DNA from: Neisseria sp.
GTDB taxonomy: Bacteria; Pseudomonadota; Gammaproteobacteria; Burkholderiales; Neisseriaceae
Length of the DNA: 37,996 bases
Assembly: GCA_030538415.1 (NCBI GenBank)
Contig: JAUNTY010000029.1
Span: 1 to 37,996, forward strand
Direction: 5' to 3'
Numbering within the stretch: the stretch's first letter is position 1; each line of letters starts with the position of its first letter. Below the pieces are notes generated by a model that did not search any database, was not told where the DNA came from, and saw only the letters and a program-made list of their open reading frames with translations. A program made the position numbers and the translations under genes. Shown one piece after another: positions 22,002 to 28,938 of this stretch.

Positions 22002-23117
22002 ATGAAAATCAAACGCCAAGCCTCAAGCAATGCCAAATCCAGCCGCCTGACCGAAGTCTGGTTTCGTCGCGGCTTGTGGCTGATTTCGTTGATTTTCGCC
22101 TCGTTTCTGATCGGTTTGGGCGGCAAAATCATCGGCGATTTGCCGCAGGCCGACAATTACAAGCCGCTGGAACATTATCTCGAAAGCCCGCAACACACCG
22201 AGCTCGTCAGCGAGCAAACCGCCTTGCAGCAAGCCGACGCCGCCCTTGGCAATGAACTGGAACAAGCCCGCCTCGCCCTGCAACGCGCCCGCAGCCAAAT
22301 CAATGCCGAGCAGGAAAGCCTCGACAATTGGCTGCGCACCCGCCGCGCCACCGGCCAAGCCGACAACAACGCCGAAGTGTTGCGCCGCACCCAAGCGGTT
22401 GACGCGCTCAAGCAGGAAGAAAACCGCCTCGGCGCGGCATATCAGGCCATCCAGCAGCGGCAGCTTGACAACAATCAGGCGCAAAGCCGCAACCAAGGCC
22501 GTCTGAATACGCTCACCCAGGCCGCAGAAAGCGCCAAAGCCGCCGACGACCGCCGCATCGAATTGCGGATTTTCCTCTACCGCCTCGCGCTGACGCTGCC
22601 GCTTCTGCTTGTCGGCGGCTATCTGTTTGCCAAGCAGCGCAAAAGCCGCTGGTGGCCGTTTGTATGGGGTTTTATCTTTTTCGCGCTGTTTGCCTTTTTC
22701 GTCGAGCTCGTGCCTTATCTGCCGAGCTACGGCGGTTATGTGCGCTACATCACCGGCATCGTTTTGGTTTTGGTCATCGGCCGCTACGCCATCGGTGCCA
22801 TGAATGCCTATCTGGCGCGCAAACAGGCCGAAGAAGCGCTGCCCGCGCCCGAACGCCGCCAGCAGATGGATTACGATGCCGCCTTGCAACGCGTGGCCAA
22901 AAGCATCTGCCCCGGCTGCGAGCGCCCGCTGGATTACCAAACGCCCGAGATGGATTACTGTCCGCATTGCCGCCTGCAATTGTTTAAAACCTGCCAAGGC
23001 TGCCAAAGCCGCAAAAGCGCGTTCAACCGCTATTGCTACCGCTGCGGCACGGCGGATGAAACCGGCGAAAGCAGTTCGGCCGATGTTCAGACGGCATCTG
23101 CCCGCCAAAGCGATTGA
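22002..23117 (+). CDS. Membrane protein with coiled coil and C-terminal double zinc ribbon
   Basis: A 371-residue inner membrane protein of unknown function. Order of parts: basic N-terminus, one membrane segment (~24-45), a long helical region rich in Gln, Glu, Arg and Ala (~65-185) likely to be a periplasmic coiled coil, three more membrane segments (~190-210, 217-240, 247-267), and a cytoplasmic tail with two zinc-binding knuckle pairs: CPGC (303-306) with CPHC (320-323), and CQGC (331-334) with CYRC (345-348). AAGGA is 7 bases before ATG. A DUS is read in frame at the 3' end (VQTAS) and pairs with another just after the stop, so the terminator overlaps the gene. Likely a neisserial conserved membrane protein; role unknown. 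Confidence 0.8.
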   Translation: MKIKRQASSNAKSSRLTEVWFRRGLWLISLIFASFLIGLGGKIIGDLPQADNYKPLEHYLESPQHTELVSEQTALQQADAALGNELEQARLALQRARSQINAEQESLDNWLRTRRATGQADNNAEVLRRTQAVDALKQEENRLGAAYQAIQQRQLDNNQAQSRNQGRLNTLTQAAESAKAADDRRIELRIFLYRLALTLPLLLVGGYLFAKQRKSRWWPFVWGFIFFALFAFFVELVPYLPSYGGYVRYITGIVLVLVIGRYAIGAMNAYLARKQAEEALPAPERRQQMDYDAALQRVAKSICPGCERPLDYQTPEMDYCPHCRLQLFKTCQGCQSRKSAFNRYCYRCGTADETGESSSADVQTASARQSD

Positions 23118-23129
23118 TGCCGTCTGAAC
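23090..23129 (+). terminator. DUS hairpin overlapping the stop codon of the zinc-ribbon gene
   Basis: TTCAGACGGCATC inside the coding end and GATGCCGTCTGAA overlapping and following the TGA stop, loop of about 14 bases. Confidence 0.6.
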
Positions 23130-23149
23130 ACCAGTGAAATCCGCCGACC

Positions 23150-23734
23150 ATGTCTGATTTGGCTTTCTACCACAACCGCCTGCGCCTGCTGCTGCCCTGC
23201 CTCGGCGCGTGGCTGTTTGTCGCGCTCGGCGCATGGTTCATGCTGTCGCCCGAAACCTTCGCCAAGCCCGACCGTTCGGCCACGCAGGTGTTTTGGACGG
23301 GCGCTTTCATCGCGCTGTTTTTCTTCGCCTGCGCAGCGGTGTTCGGCAGATACCTGTTCAGCCGCCGCCCCGCCTTAATCATCGCGGAAAACGGTTTTTA
23401 CGACCACAGCAGCCTCTTTGCCGCCGGATTTTTGGTCGAATGGCACGAAGTGAAGGGCATTGCAACCACCACGGTCAAAACCGGCCGCCACCACACGCAA
23501 ACCATGCTCTCGGTGGCCTTGGCCGACGAAAGCGCATTTTCAAGCAAACTGCCCGCCTGGAAGCGCGCCCTGCTGCGGCTGAATCGAAAATGGGGTTATG
23601 CGCCCGTCAACATCGTTGTGCGCGGCGCAGACACCGAAGAATTGGCCGCCTGCATGAGGCGTTACCGCAGGCACTATAGTCGGAGAAATGAGATTCTGAT
23701 ACAAGACGGCGAGCCGCAGACAGTACAGAGATAG
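23150..23734 (+). CDS. STM3941-like membrane-anchored protein, C-terminus altered by a Correia insertion
   Basis: A 194-residue protein with two N-terminal membrane segments (~14-34 and ~47-67) followed by a cytosolic PH-like domain: RPALIIAENGFYDHSSLFAAGFLVEWHEVKGI and VNIVVRGADTEELAACMRRYRRH. The layout resembles the STM3941 family of unknown function. From base 23675 the coding sequence runs into a 110 bp Correia-type element, which supplies the last 19 codons (YSRRNEILIQDGEPQTVQR) and the stop. Removing the element plus one copy of the TA target restores CAC TAC CTG CAA CGA AAG GCA GTC GAT TAA in frame, so the original end was probably RRHYLQRKAVD. No strong ribosome site is seen. Function unknown. 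Confidence 0.75.
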   Translation: MSDLAFYHNRLRLLLPCLGAWLFVALGAWFMLSPETFAKPDRSATQVFWTGAFIALFFFACAAVFGRYLFSRRPALIIAENGFYDHSSLFAAGFLVEWHEVKGIATTTVKTGRHHTQTMLSVALADESAFSSKLPAWKRALLRLNRKWGYAPVNIVVRGADTEELAACMRRYRRHYSRRNEILIQDGEPQTVQR

Positions 23735-23784
23735 TACGACAAGGCGAGACAACGCCGTAGCAGAAACTCATTTCTTCGACTATA
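23675..23784. repeat. Full Correia-type element (CREE/NEMIS), 110 bp
   Basis: Ends TATAGTCGGAGAAATGAG and CTCATTTCTTCGACTATA are inverted; the core has GGCGAGCCGCAGACAGTACA and CGACAAGGCGAGACAACGCCG, the known Correia core. It is of the short class lacking the IHF-site segment. Inserted at a TA in the 3' end of the upstream gene. Confidence 0.9.
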
Positions 23785-23969
23785 CCTGCAACGAAAGGCA
23801 GTCGATTAACACAGGGCAAGCCAAGGCGGCGAATCGCCAACAACAGATTCAGCACGACAAAACAACACAAGAATATTTTTATTTTAATCGGCTATAAAAA
23901 ATCGATTAACACAACAAAGGCCGTCTGAAACGGCTTTATTCATCCACCACACACACCAAAAGGCATTTT

Positions 23970-25043
23970 ATGGCAAAACCCCCTCTCCAACTCCCTTTCT
24001 GGTCCATCCTGCTGCCGCTTGCGGCATGGATAGCCTATTTTTTCGGCATCGGCAATACCGCCATGCAGATCATCGGCGGCATCTTATTGATCGGCAGCGT
24101 GTTATCCGCCGTGCACCACGCCGAAGTGGTGGCGCATAAAGTCGGCGAACCCTTCGGCACGATTATCCTCGCGCTGGCGATTACCGTTTTGGAAGTCGGC
24201 CTGATTGTCTCGCTGATGGTCGCCTCCGACGGCAATGCGCCCACACTGGCACGCGACACCGTATTTGCCGCCATCATGCTGATTCTCAACGGTTTGCTCG
24301 GCGCCAGCCTCTTGATCGGCGGCCTGAAACACCACGAGCAGTTTTTCGGCCAAAAATCCGTCAGCACCGCCTTGGTGACGCTGATTTCGATTTTAACGCT
24401 GACGCTGGTGTTGCCAAACTTCACCACCTCGACCAACGGCGGCACCTACAGCACCGCCCAGCTGATTTTCGTCGCCATCGCTTCGCTGGTTTTGTATTTC
24501 TCGTTTATCGCCATGCAGACCGTGCGCCACCGCGATTACTTTTTGGCCGACGACGATGATGAAAGCCACCACGTCGAGCCGCCGTCGGCCAAAATCGCCG
24601 CCGCCTCGCTGCTGCTTCTGCTGGTCTGCCTCGGCATTGTGATTCTGCTCGCCAAAGCGCTCTCGCCCGCCATCGAAGGCATGGTGGCCGCCGTCGGCGC
24701 GCCGCCCTCTTTGGTCGGCGTAATCATCGCCGCCGTGGTGTTGATGCCCGAAGGCCTCGCCGCGCTTACCGCCGCCCACCGCAACCGCCTGCAAACCAGC
24801 GTCAACCTCGCCTTGGGTTCGGCGCTCGCCAGCATCGGCCTCACCATCCCGGCTGTGGCCGTGGTTTGCCTGATGTATGATATCGACGTCATCCTCGGCC
24901 TCGACATGAAATCGATGCTGCTCTTGGCCTTGAGCACTTTTATCGTGATGCTCTCGCTCAATCAGGGGCGCAGCAATATGCTCTACGGCATCGTCTTGCT
25001 GGTGAACTTGGCTGCTTATATTTTCACGATTATCGTGCCGTAA
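23970..25043 (+). CDS. chaA: Calcium/sodium:proton antiporter ChaA
   Basis: Expels Ca2+, Na+ or K+ in exchange for protons, used under alkaline or salt stress. 357 residues (E. coli ChaA has 366), about 11 membrane segments. The two CaCA alpha-repeats are visible: GEPFGTIILALAITVLEVGLIVSLM (~57-81, written in parts HKVGEPFG and TVLEVGLI) and VVLMPEGLAALTAAHRN with LALGSALASIGLTIP in the second half, with the key acidic residues in LEVG and MPEG. A cytosolic loop DDDDESHH (~191-198) is acidic and histidine bearing. AAGG lies 7 bases before ATG. The MITE-like copy B starts three bases after the stop codon. Confidence 0.93.
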   Translation: MAKPPLQLPFWSILLPLAAWIAYFFGIGNTAMQIIGGILLIGSVLSAVHHAEVVAHKVGEPFGTIILALAITVLEVGLIVSLMVASDGNAPTLARDTVFAAIMLILNGLLGASLLIGGLKHHEQFFGQKSVSTALVTLISILTLTLVLPNFTTSTNGGTYSTAQLIFVAIASLVLYFSFIAMQTVRHRDYFLADDDDESHHVEPPSAKIAAASLLLLLVCLGIVILLAKALSPAIEGMVAAVGAPPSLVGVIIAAVVLMPEGLAALTAAHRNRLQTSVNLALGSALASIGLTIPAVAVVCLMYDIDVILGLDMKSMLLLALSTFIVMLSLNQGRSNMLYGIVLLVNLAAYIFTIIVP

Positions 25044-25045
25044 AC

Positions 25046-25272
25046 CTAGGGCTTCCTGACAGCGCAGCGGTGTCGATTTACGGGTGCTTTTTGCCCCTGA
25101 AAACGCATCTGCTGCGTTAAAAAGCCTCGCAAGATGCCCAATCTTGCTGCGTTTTGGCTGGTTTTACTAGCGCAGCGTGTAAAACCGCCCTCTTTGAGTA
25201 GGCTTGCATCTGCATTTTCAGGAACAAAAATCCCCTCATAAACAACACCGCTGCGCTGTCAGGAAACCCTAG
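25046..25272. repeat. MITE-like element, copy B (complete)
   Basis: 227 bp with 28 bp terminal inverted repeats (25046-25073 and 25245-25272, one mismatch), beginning CTAGGGCTTCCTGACAGC. Nearly identical to copy A at 10380 over its first 198 bases (two differences). Internal GCAAGAT/ATCTTGC and GGTTTTAC/GTAAAACC stems and wider complementarity suggest a long folded structure. No transposase. It lies between chaA and truB and its right end meets a DUS. Confidence 0.88.
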
Positions 25273-25312
25273 GCCGTCTGAAAGCCCAAAACAGGTTTTC
25301 AGACGGCCTCTT
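25271..25312 (+). terminator. DUS inverted pair between MITE copy B and truB
   Basis: AGGCCGTCTGAAA and complement with a loop of about 14 bases; its first base overlaps the terminal CTAG of the repeat. Probably the original chaA terminator. Confidence 0.65.
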
Positions 25313-25324
25313 GAAAGCAAACCG

Positions 25325-26236
25325 ATGACCAAACTCCAAAAGCGCCCCGTCAACGGCGTATTGCTGCTCGACAAACCGCAAGGGCTTTCCAGCAACACCG
25401 CGCTGCAAAAAGCCCGCCGCCTCTACCGCGCCGAAAAAGCCGGCCACACCGGCGTGCTTGACCCCTTGGCAACGGGCCTGCTGCCCGTCTGCTTCGGCGA
25501 AGCCACAAAGTTCGCCCAATACCTGCTCGATGCCGACAAAGCCTACACCGCCACCCTCAAGCTCGGCGAAGCCAGCAGCACGGGCGATGCCGAAGGCGAC
25601 ATCATCGACAGCGCCCGCAGCGACATTTCCCCCGCAGAATTTCAGACGGCCTGCGCAGCCTTAACCGGCAACATCCGCCAAGTGCCGCCGATGTTTTCCG
25701 CGCTCAAACACGAAGGCAAACCACTCTACGAATATGCCCGCAAAGGCATCGTTATTGAGCGCAAAGCCCGCGACATCACCATTTATTCGATTGATGTTCG
25801 AGCATTCGACGCGCCGCAAGCCGTAATCGACGTGCGTTGCAGCAAAGGCACCTACATCCGCACCCTCAGCGAAGACATCGCCAAACACATCGGCACCTTC
25901 GCCCACCTCACCGCCCTGCGCCGCACCGAAACCGCCGGTTTCACCATCGCCCAAACCCACACTCTCGAAGCGCTCGAAGTCTTGGGCGAAACCGAACGCG
26001 ACGCGCTGTTGCTGCCCTGCGACGTATTGGTGCAACACCTGCCGAAAATCACGCTGGCCGACGAAGCGGTAAAAATGCTCAAATTCGGCCAACAGCCCGC
26101 TTTTAGCGACAACAGCCTGCCCGCCGATGCCCCGATCCGCGTGTACAGCGAGCAAGGCGAATTTATCGGCCTCGTGGATTATCGGGCAGAAAAAGGCCGT
26201 CTGAAAGTGGCGCGGCTGATGAATACCGCCGCATAG
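25325..26236 (+). CDS. truB: tRNA pseudouridine(55) synthase
   Basis: Makes pseudouridine 55 in the T loop of tRNAs. 303 residues. The catalytic Asp lies in AGHTGVLDPLATGLLPVCFGEATKFAQ (written here as GHTGVLDPLATG, ~41-52); the N-terminal NGVLLLDKPQGLSSN and KAYTATLKLGEASSTGDAEGD are family marks; a C-terminal PUA-like part follows. Two DUS cores are read in frame: FQTAC at ~25646 and KGRLK at ~26193. Ribosome site is weak (GAAAG). It belongs with rbfA upstream and rpsO downstream in the ancestral order, but each junction now contains extra DNA. Confidence 0.96.
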   Translation: MTKLQKRPVNGVLLLDKPQGLSSNTALQKARRLYRAEKAGHTGVLDPLATGLLPVCFGEATKFAQYLLDADKAYTATLKLGEASSTGDAEGDIIDSARSDISPAEFQTACAALTGNIRQVPPMFSALKHEGKPLYEYARKGIVIERKARDITIYSIDVRAFDAPQAVIDVRCSKGTYIRTLSEDIAKHIGTFAHLTALRRTETAGFTIAQTHTLEALEVLGETERDALLLPCDVLVQHLPKITLADEAVKMLKFGQQPAFSDNSLPADAPIRVYSEQGEFIGLVDYRAEKGRLKVARLMNTAA

Positions 26237-26301
26237 ACCACTACCCCATCATGCTGCCCTTAAAAATCAAAAACCGCCCGAACAGCCCGTTCAGACGGCT
26301 T

Positions 26302-26497
26302 GAGGCTTTTATAAAATACTTTTTTCTTGGAAATATCCATTGTATCCGTCATTCCGGCGCAGGCCGGAATCATAGCTCGCCACAAAAACCCATTTAAAAT
26401 CAAATAACTAAATCTTTGAGAAATGGATTCCGGCCTGCGCCGGAATGACGAAACGGATGCTTTTGCGATGCAGCAAAAGGTATTTTGCAAAGGTCTC
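26302..26497. repeat. MITE-like element carrying two facing dRS3-like palindromes
   Basis: 196 bp. Outer ends GAGGCTTTTATAAAATAC (26302) and GTATTTTGCAAAGGTCTC (26480-26497) are imperfect inverted repeats; within are TATCCGTC + ATTCCGGCGCAGGCCGGAAT (26351-26370) and its inverted partner (26427-26446). The latter resemble the neisserial dRS3 repeat (ATTCCC-N8-GGGAAT) with one stem base changed. Starts right after a DUS-like TTCAGACGGCTT. Confidence 0.65.
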
Positions 26498-26526
26498 TGC
26501 TTTTTACTTATCAATCCTCCAAATCT

Positions 26527-26690
26527 GAAACCTTTGCAAAATGAACCGTCGCACCCGCACAGGCGGGTGCCTGGTGCAAAGTGCAGCTTTGCTTGCCTGT
26601 CTATTGCCAAAATTAAAAAATTTAAAATAAATCAAATAGTTATTAATTTGCAAAACTGTTGAATTTAAGCTGAAACTGTATTTCACTCAT
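26527..26690 (+). repeat. Truncated relative of the 20109-20323 element
   Basis: Left end GAAACCTTTGCAAAATG, then ACCGTCGCACCCGC..GCGGGTGCC, GTGCAAAG and GCTTTGCTTGCCTG in the same order as the 20109 element, followed by a similar AT-rich centre and AATTTAAGCTGAAAC. The right inverted arm is missing. The right boundary is approximate. Confidence 0.65.
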
Positions 26691-26700
26691 CAAAATGGGA

Positions 26701-26725
26701 TTTCGTGGGCAGAGCCCACGCTACA
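26701..26725 (-). repeat. GTGGGC hairpin repeat unit
   Basis: TTTCGTGGGC, AGA, GCCCACGCTAC; faces the unit at 26767-26790. Confidence 0.7.
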
Positions 26726-26766
26726 AATTATTCAAGGCCGCCTGAAACCGTTTTCGCTTCAGCCCC

Positions 26767-26790
26767 GTAGCGTGGGCTCCGCCCACGAAA
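26767..26790 (+). repeat. GTGGGC hairpin repeat unit
   Basis: GTAGCGTGGGC, TCC, GCCCACGAAA; second half of a facing pair as at 9643-9745. Confidence 0.7.
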
Positions 26791-26928
26791 CCCTGCGCGA
26801 CCCGCTGTTTTAGATGAACAAGATAAACAATAATCAATGCCCGAACCTCAAAAATCCTTTTCAGACGGCCTTTACCACACCGCGCCGAAATTTCCGCCGC
26901 CAAACGTGCAAACCATGAAAATCTGTGG

Positions 26929-27040
26929 CATAATCCGCCTTTCGTTTGATTTGTTCAAACGGATACAGGAGTTTGCACAGGTTTCGGCTTGGCAAACTTG
27001 TCCGAGCCGCAAGGCTCAGTTTATTTTCGGAGTTTTCAAA
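26929..27040 (+). promoter_or_regulatory. rpsO promoter -10 and structured 5' leader
   Basis: A CATAAT -10 candidate lies at 26929-26934. The following ~100 base leader has AGTTTGC (26970-26976) able to pair with GCAAACT (26992-26998), and a GAGCC-GCAA-GGCTC hairpin (27004-27017) just before the ribosome site GGAG. S15 leaders in several bacteria bind S15 for autoregulation; whether this one does is an inference. Confidence 0.4.
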
Positions 27041-27310
27041 ATGGCATTGACCGTAGAACAAAAAGCCCAAATCGTAAAAGATTTCCAACGCAAAGAAGGC
27101 GACACCGGCTCTTCTGAAGTGCAAATCGCGCTGTTGACTTTCCGCATCAACGACCTGACCCCCCACTTCAAAGCCAACGCCAAAGACCACCACAGCCGTC
27201 GCGGCCTGTTGAAAATGGTGAGCGCGCGCCGCCGCCTGTTGGCCTACCTGCGCCGCACCCAACCGGATACTTACCGCAATGTGATTACCCGTCTGGGCTT
27301 GCGTAAATAA
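27041..27310 (+). CDS. rpsO: 30S ribosomal protein S15
   Basis: Primary binding protein of the 16S rRNA central domain. 89 residues, exactly the usual size. It begins [33 protein letters not shown] and contains [31 protein letters not shown], the rRNA-binding core with the HHSRRGL motif. ATG 27041 has GGAG 8 bases upstream; the open frame up to 26837 is leader DNA. pnp, its normal neighbour, is 5.5 kb downstream in the same orientation. A non-DUS hairpin terminator follows. Confidence 0.98.
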   Translation: MALTVEQKAQIVKDFQRKEGDTGSSEVQIALLTFRINDLTPHFKANAKDHHSRRGLLKMVSARRRLLAYLRRTQPDTYRNVITRLGLRK

Positions 27311-27323
27311 GCTGTTCCGCAGC

Positions 27324-27353
27324 AAAAGCCGCTTCCACAAAGGAGCGGCTTTT
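27324..27353 (+). terminator. Intrinsic terminator after rpsO
   Basis: AAAAGCCGCT (27324-27333) and AGCGGCTTTT (27344-27353) followed by TC; a stem ending in a T run, one of the few terminators here not made of DUS. Confidence 0.8.
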
Positions 27354-27418
27354 TCATATCTGGCATACCTGATTTGCGCTACAATCAAACACCGCCAACC
27401 CATGCCGGAGCCCCATGT

Positions 27419-28018
27419 ATGAAACTCTACCTCAGCCCCACCTCCCCCTATGGCCGCCTCTGCCTCACCCGCGCCTGGCTGCTCGGCCTCAACGATTTGC
27501 AGCTTGTGTTTACCGACCCCTGGCAAAACCCTGCCGAATTGGAAGCGCAAAACCCGTTCAGCCAGATTCCGGTATTGATCACCGACAGCGGCGAAGTGAT
27601 TGCCAACAGCCTCCTGATTTGCCAATATCTCGCCCCGCAAACGCCTTCTGCCGCCGAATTGAACGTTATCGCTTATGCCATGGCGCTGCTCGACAATACG
27701 GTCAACGCTTTCAAGCTGGAGAAAAAAGCCGGCGAAAGCCGCGACCATTTTCTGGTCAAGCGCAATCTCGAAGCCGTCGCCCGCGCGCTGCCGCTGGCGC
27801 CCGCTTTTCATGCCGCCAGCCGCGAGTGGCCGCAAGTGATGCTCGGTGTGTGCCTGCTCACGCTGAAACTGCGCTACCCCGAAATTTTCAGCGCGCATGC
27901 CCGCGCCGACACCCAACAGGCTGTTGCTGCTTTCGGGCAACTGCCTTTTATCCAACACACCAATCCCCCGGCGTTGGAGGCAGACAAGCCCGCCAGCATC
28001 GGCAATATCATCCGCTAA
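27419..28018 (+). CDS. Glutathione S-transferase family protein
   Basis: A 199-residue soluble GST-fold protein. Start set at ATG 27419 (MKLYLSPTSPYGRLCLTRAWLLGL); an upstream in-frame ATG at 27374 reads through a non-conserved stretch. The N-terminal thioredoxin-like domain (~1-78) ends in NPFSQIPVLITDSGEVIANSLLICQYL, where the cis-Pro in QIPVL and the ES/NS position bind glutathione in the family; the helical domain follows (~85-199). GGAG lies about 9 bases before ATG. gpx follows 18 bases after the stop, so both glutathione-linked genes are probably co-transcribed. Specific substrate unknown. Confidence 0.85.
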   Translation: MKLYLSPTSPYGRLCLTRAWLLGLNDLQLVFTDPWQNPAELEAQNPFSQIPVLITDSGEVIANSLLICQYLAPQTPSAAELNVIAYAMALLDNTVNAFKLEKKAGESRDHFLVKRNLEAVARALPLAPAFHAASREWPQVMLGVCLLTLKLRYPEIFSAHARADTQQAVAAFGQLPFIQHTNPPALEADKPASIGNIIR

Positions 28019-28036
28019 ACACACAAAGGAAATACC

Positions 28037-28573
28037 ATGGCTTCGATTTACGATTTCACCATGCAAGACGCGCAAGGCAACAATATCAACCTCGCCGATT
28101 ACCAAGGCAAAGTACTGCTGATTGTCAACACCGCCACCCGCTGCGGCCTCACGCCGCAATACGAAGAATTGCAAAGCCTGTATGCACAATATGCGCCGCA
28201 AGGCTTGGAAATTCTCGATTTCCCCTGCAACCAGTTTCGCGAACAAGCGCCGGAATCCAGCGGCGAAATCGCGCAAGTGTGCCAGATGAAATTCGGCACC
28301 CAATTCAAGATTTTCGGCAAAATCGACGTCAACGGCCCGAATACCGCGCCGCTGTATGCGTATCTGAAAGCGCAAAAGCCGGAAGACAAAGGCGGCCAGA
28401 AATTCAAGGAATTTTTGCTCAAGCTCGCTTCTTTGGGCGAAAAGCGCGAAGGCAACGACATCAAATGGAATTTCACCAAATTCCTGGTCAACCGCGACGG
28501 CGAAGTGGTCGAGCGTTTCGCACCGAGCGTGTCGCCGTCTGAAATCGCCGACGATATCCAGGCATTGCTGTAA
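28037..28573 (+). CDS. gpxA: Glutathione peroxidase family peroxidase
   Basis: Reduces hydrogen peroxide and organic hydroperoxides with glutathione or thioredoxin. 178 residues. Active site motifs: NTATRCGLTPQYEEL (peroxidatic Cys ~36 in place of selenocysteine), LDFPCNQFREQAP (Gln and the second Cys) and WNFTKFLVNRDGEV (Trp). From memory, N. meningitidis has a gpxA of this type. AAGGA 7 bases before ATG. It follows the GST gene. A DUS core is read in frame at 28533 (SPSEI). Ends with a 23 bp perfect DUS-based inverted repeat. Confidence 0.93.
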   Translation: MASIYDFTMQDAQGNNINLADYQGKVLLIVNTATRCGLTPQYEELQSLYAQYAPQGLEILDFPCNQFREQAPESSGEIAQVCQMKFGTQFKIFGKIDVNGPNTAPLYAYLKAQKPEDKGGQKFKEFLLKLASLGEKREGNDIKWNFTKFLVNRDGEVVERFAPSVSPSEIADDIQALL

Positions 28574-28583
28574 AATTGATGTA

Positions 28584-28630
28584 ATCAAACAGGCCGTCTG
28601 AAACAACTTGTTTCAGACGGCCTGTTTGAT
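28584..28630 (+). terminator. Long DUS-based terminator after gpxA
   Basis: A 23 bp perfect inverted repeat (28584-28606 and 28608-28630) centred on an AACTT loop, ending in TTTGAT. Confidence 0.85.
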
Positions 28631-28843
28631 TCTATATTAGCATTTATGTAACAGAGTTACTCAATCTGGCTTCAGACGGCCTATTCTTCAATACTTCAAT
28701 ATTATTCATTATAAAATAAAACACTTATTCAAACGGCCCGTCTACATAAATCGTCCGCCGCCACCACCCTTAAAATCCGCCCACTAGCAAGCCATTCAAT
28801 CTCAAATCATTGCGCGTAAATAACCGAAATTAAATTACGCTTC

Positions 28844-28857
28844 ATGACCTACATCAA
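28844..28857 (+). promoter_or_regulatory. Candidate FNR site upstream of adhE
   Basis: ATGAC-CTAC-ATCAA matches the FNR consensus TTGAT-N4-ATCAA at 8 of 10 positions. Its centre lies 41.5 bases before the start point predicted from a TACACT -10 at 28880-28885, the classic place for FNR activation. It fits the fermentative role of adhE. Confidence 0.45.
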
Positions 28858-28879
28858 AATACCCAGTAGCAATACTACT

Positions 28880-28885
28880 TACACT
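28880..28885 (+). promoter_or_regulatory. adhE -10 hexamer
   Basis: TACACT at 28880-28885, about 54 bases before the adhE start. No good -35 is present, as expected for an activator-dependent promoter. Confidence 0.35.
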
Positions 28886-28938
28886 ATCCCTACAAAATTC
28901 CTATTCCCATTTTTCATTACTTTTTGGAGATTAATCTC

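Larger units (their letters stand above)
26237..27040. other. Repeat-filled gap between truB and rpsO
   Basis: About 800 bp without a gene. In order: an element with GAGG(C)TTTT..AAAAGGTCTC-like ends (26302-26497), a truncated relative of the 20109 element (26527-~26690), a facing pair of GTGGGC hairpins (26701-26725, 26767-26790), a DUS complement (~26861) and the rpsO leader with its promoter (26929 onward). Confidence 0.7.

Noticed and set aside
26837-27040. 68-codon N-terminal extension of rpsO
   Set aside because: S15 is 89 residues in nearly all bacteria; the extension covers a DUS and the leader.
26861-28606. 581-codon leftward frame over rpsO, GST and gpxA
   Set aside because: Runs antisense across three real genes and their terminators.
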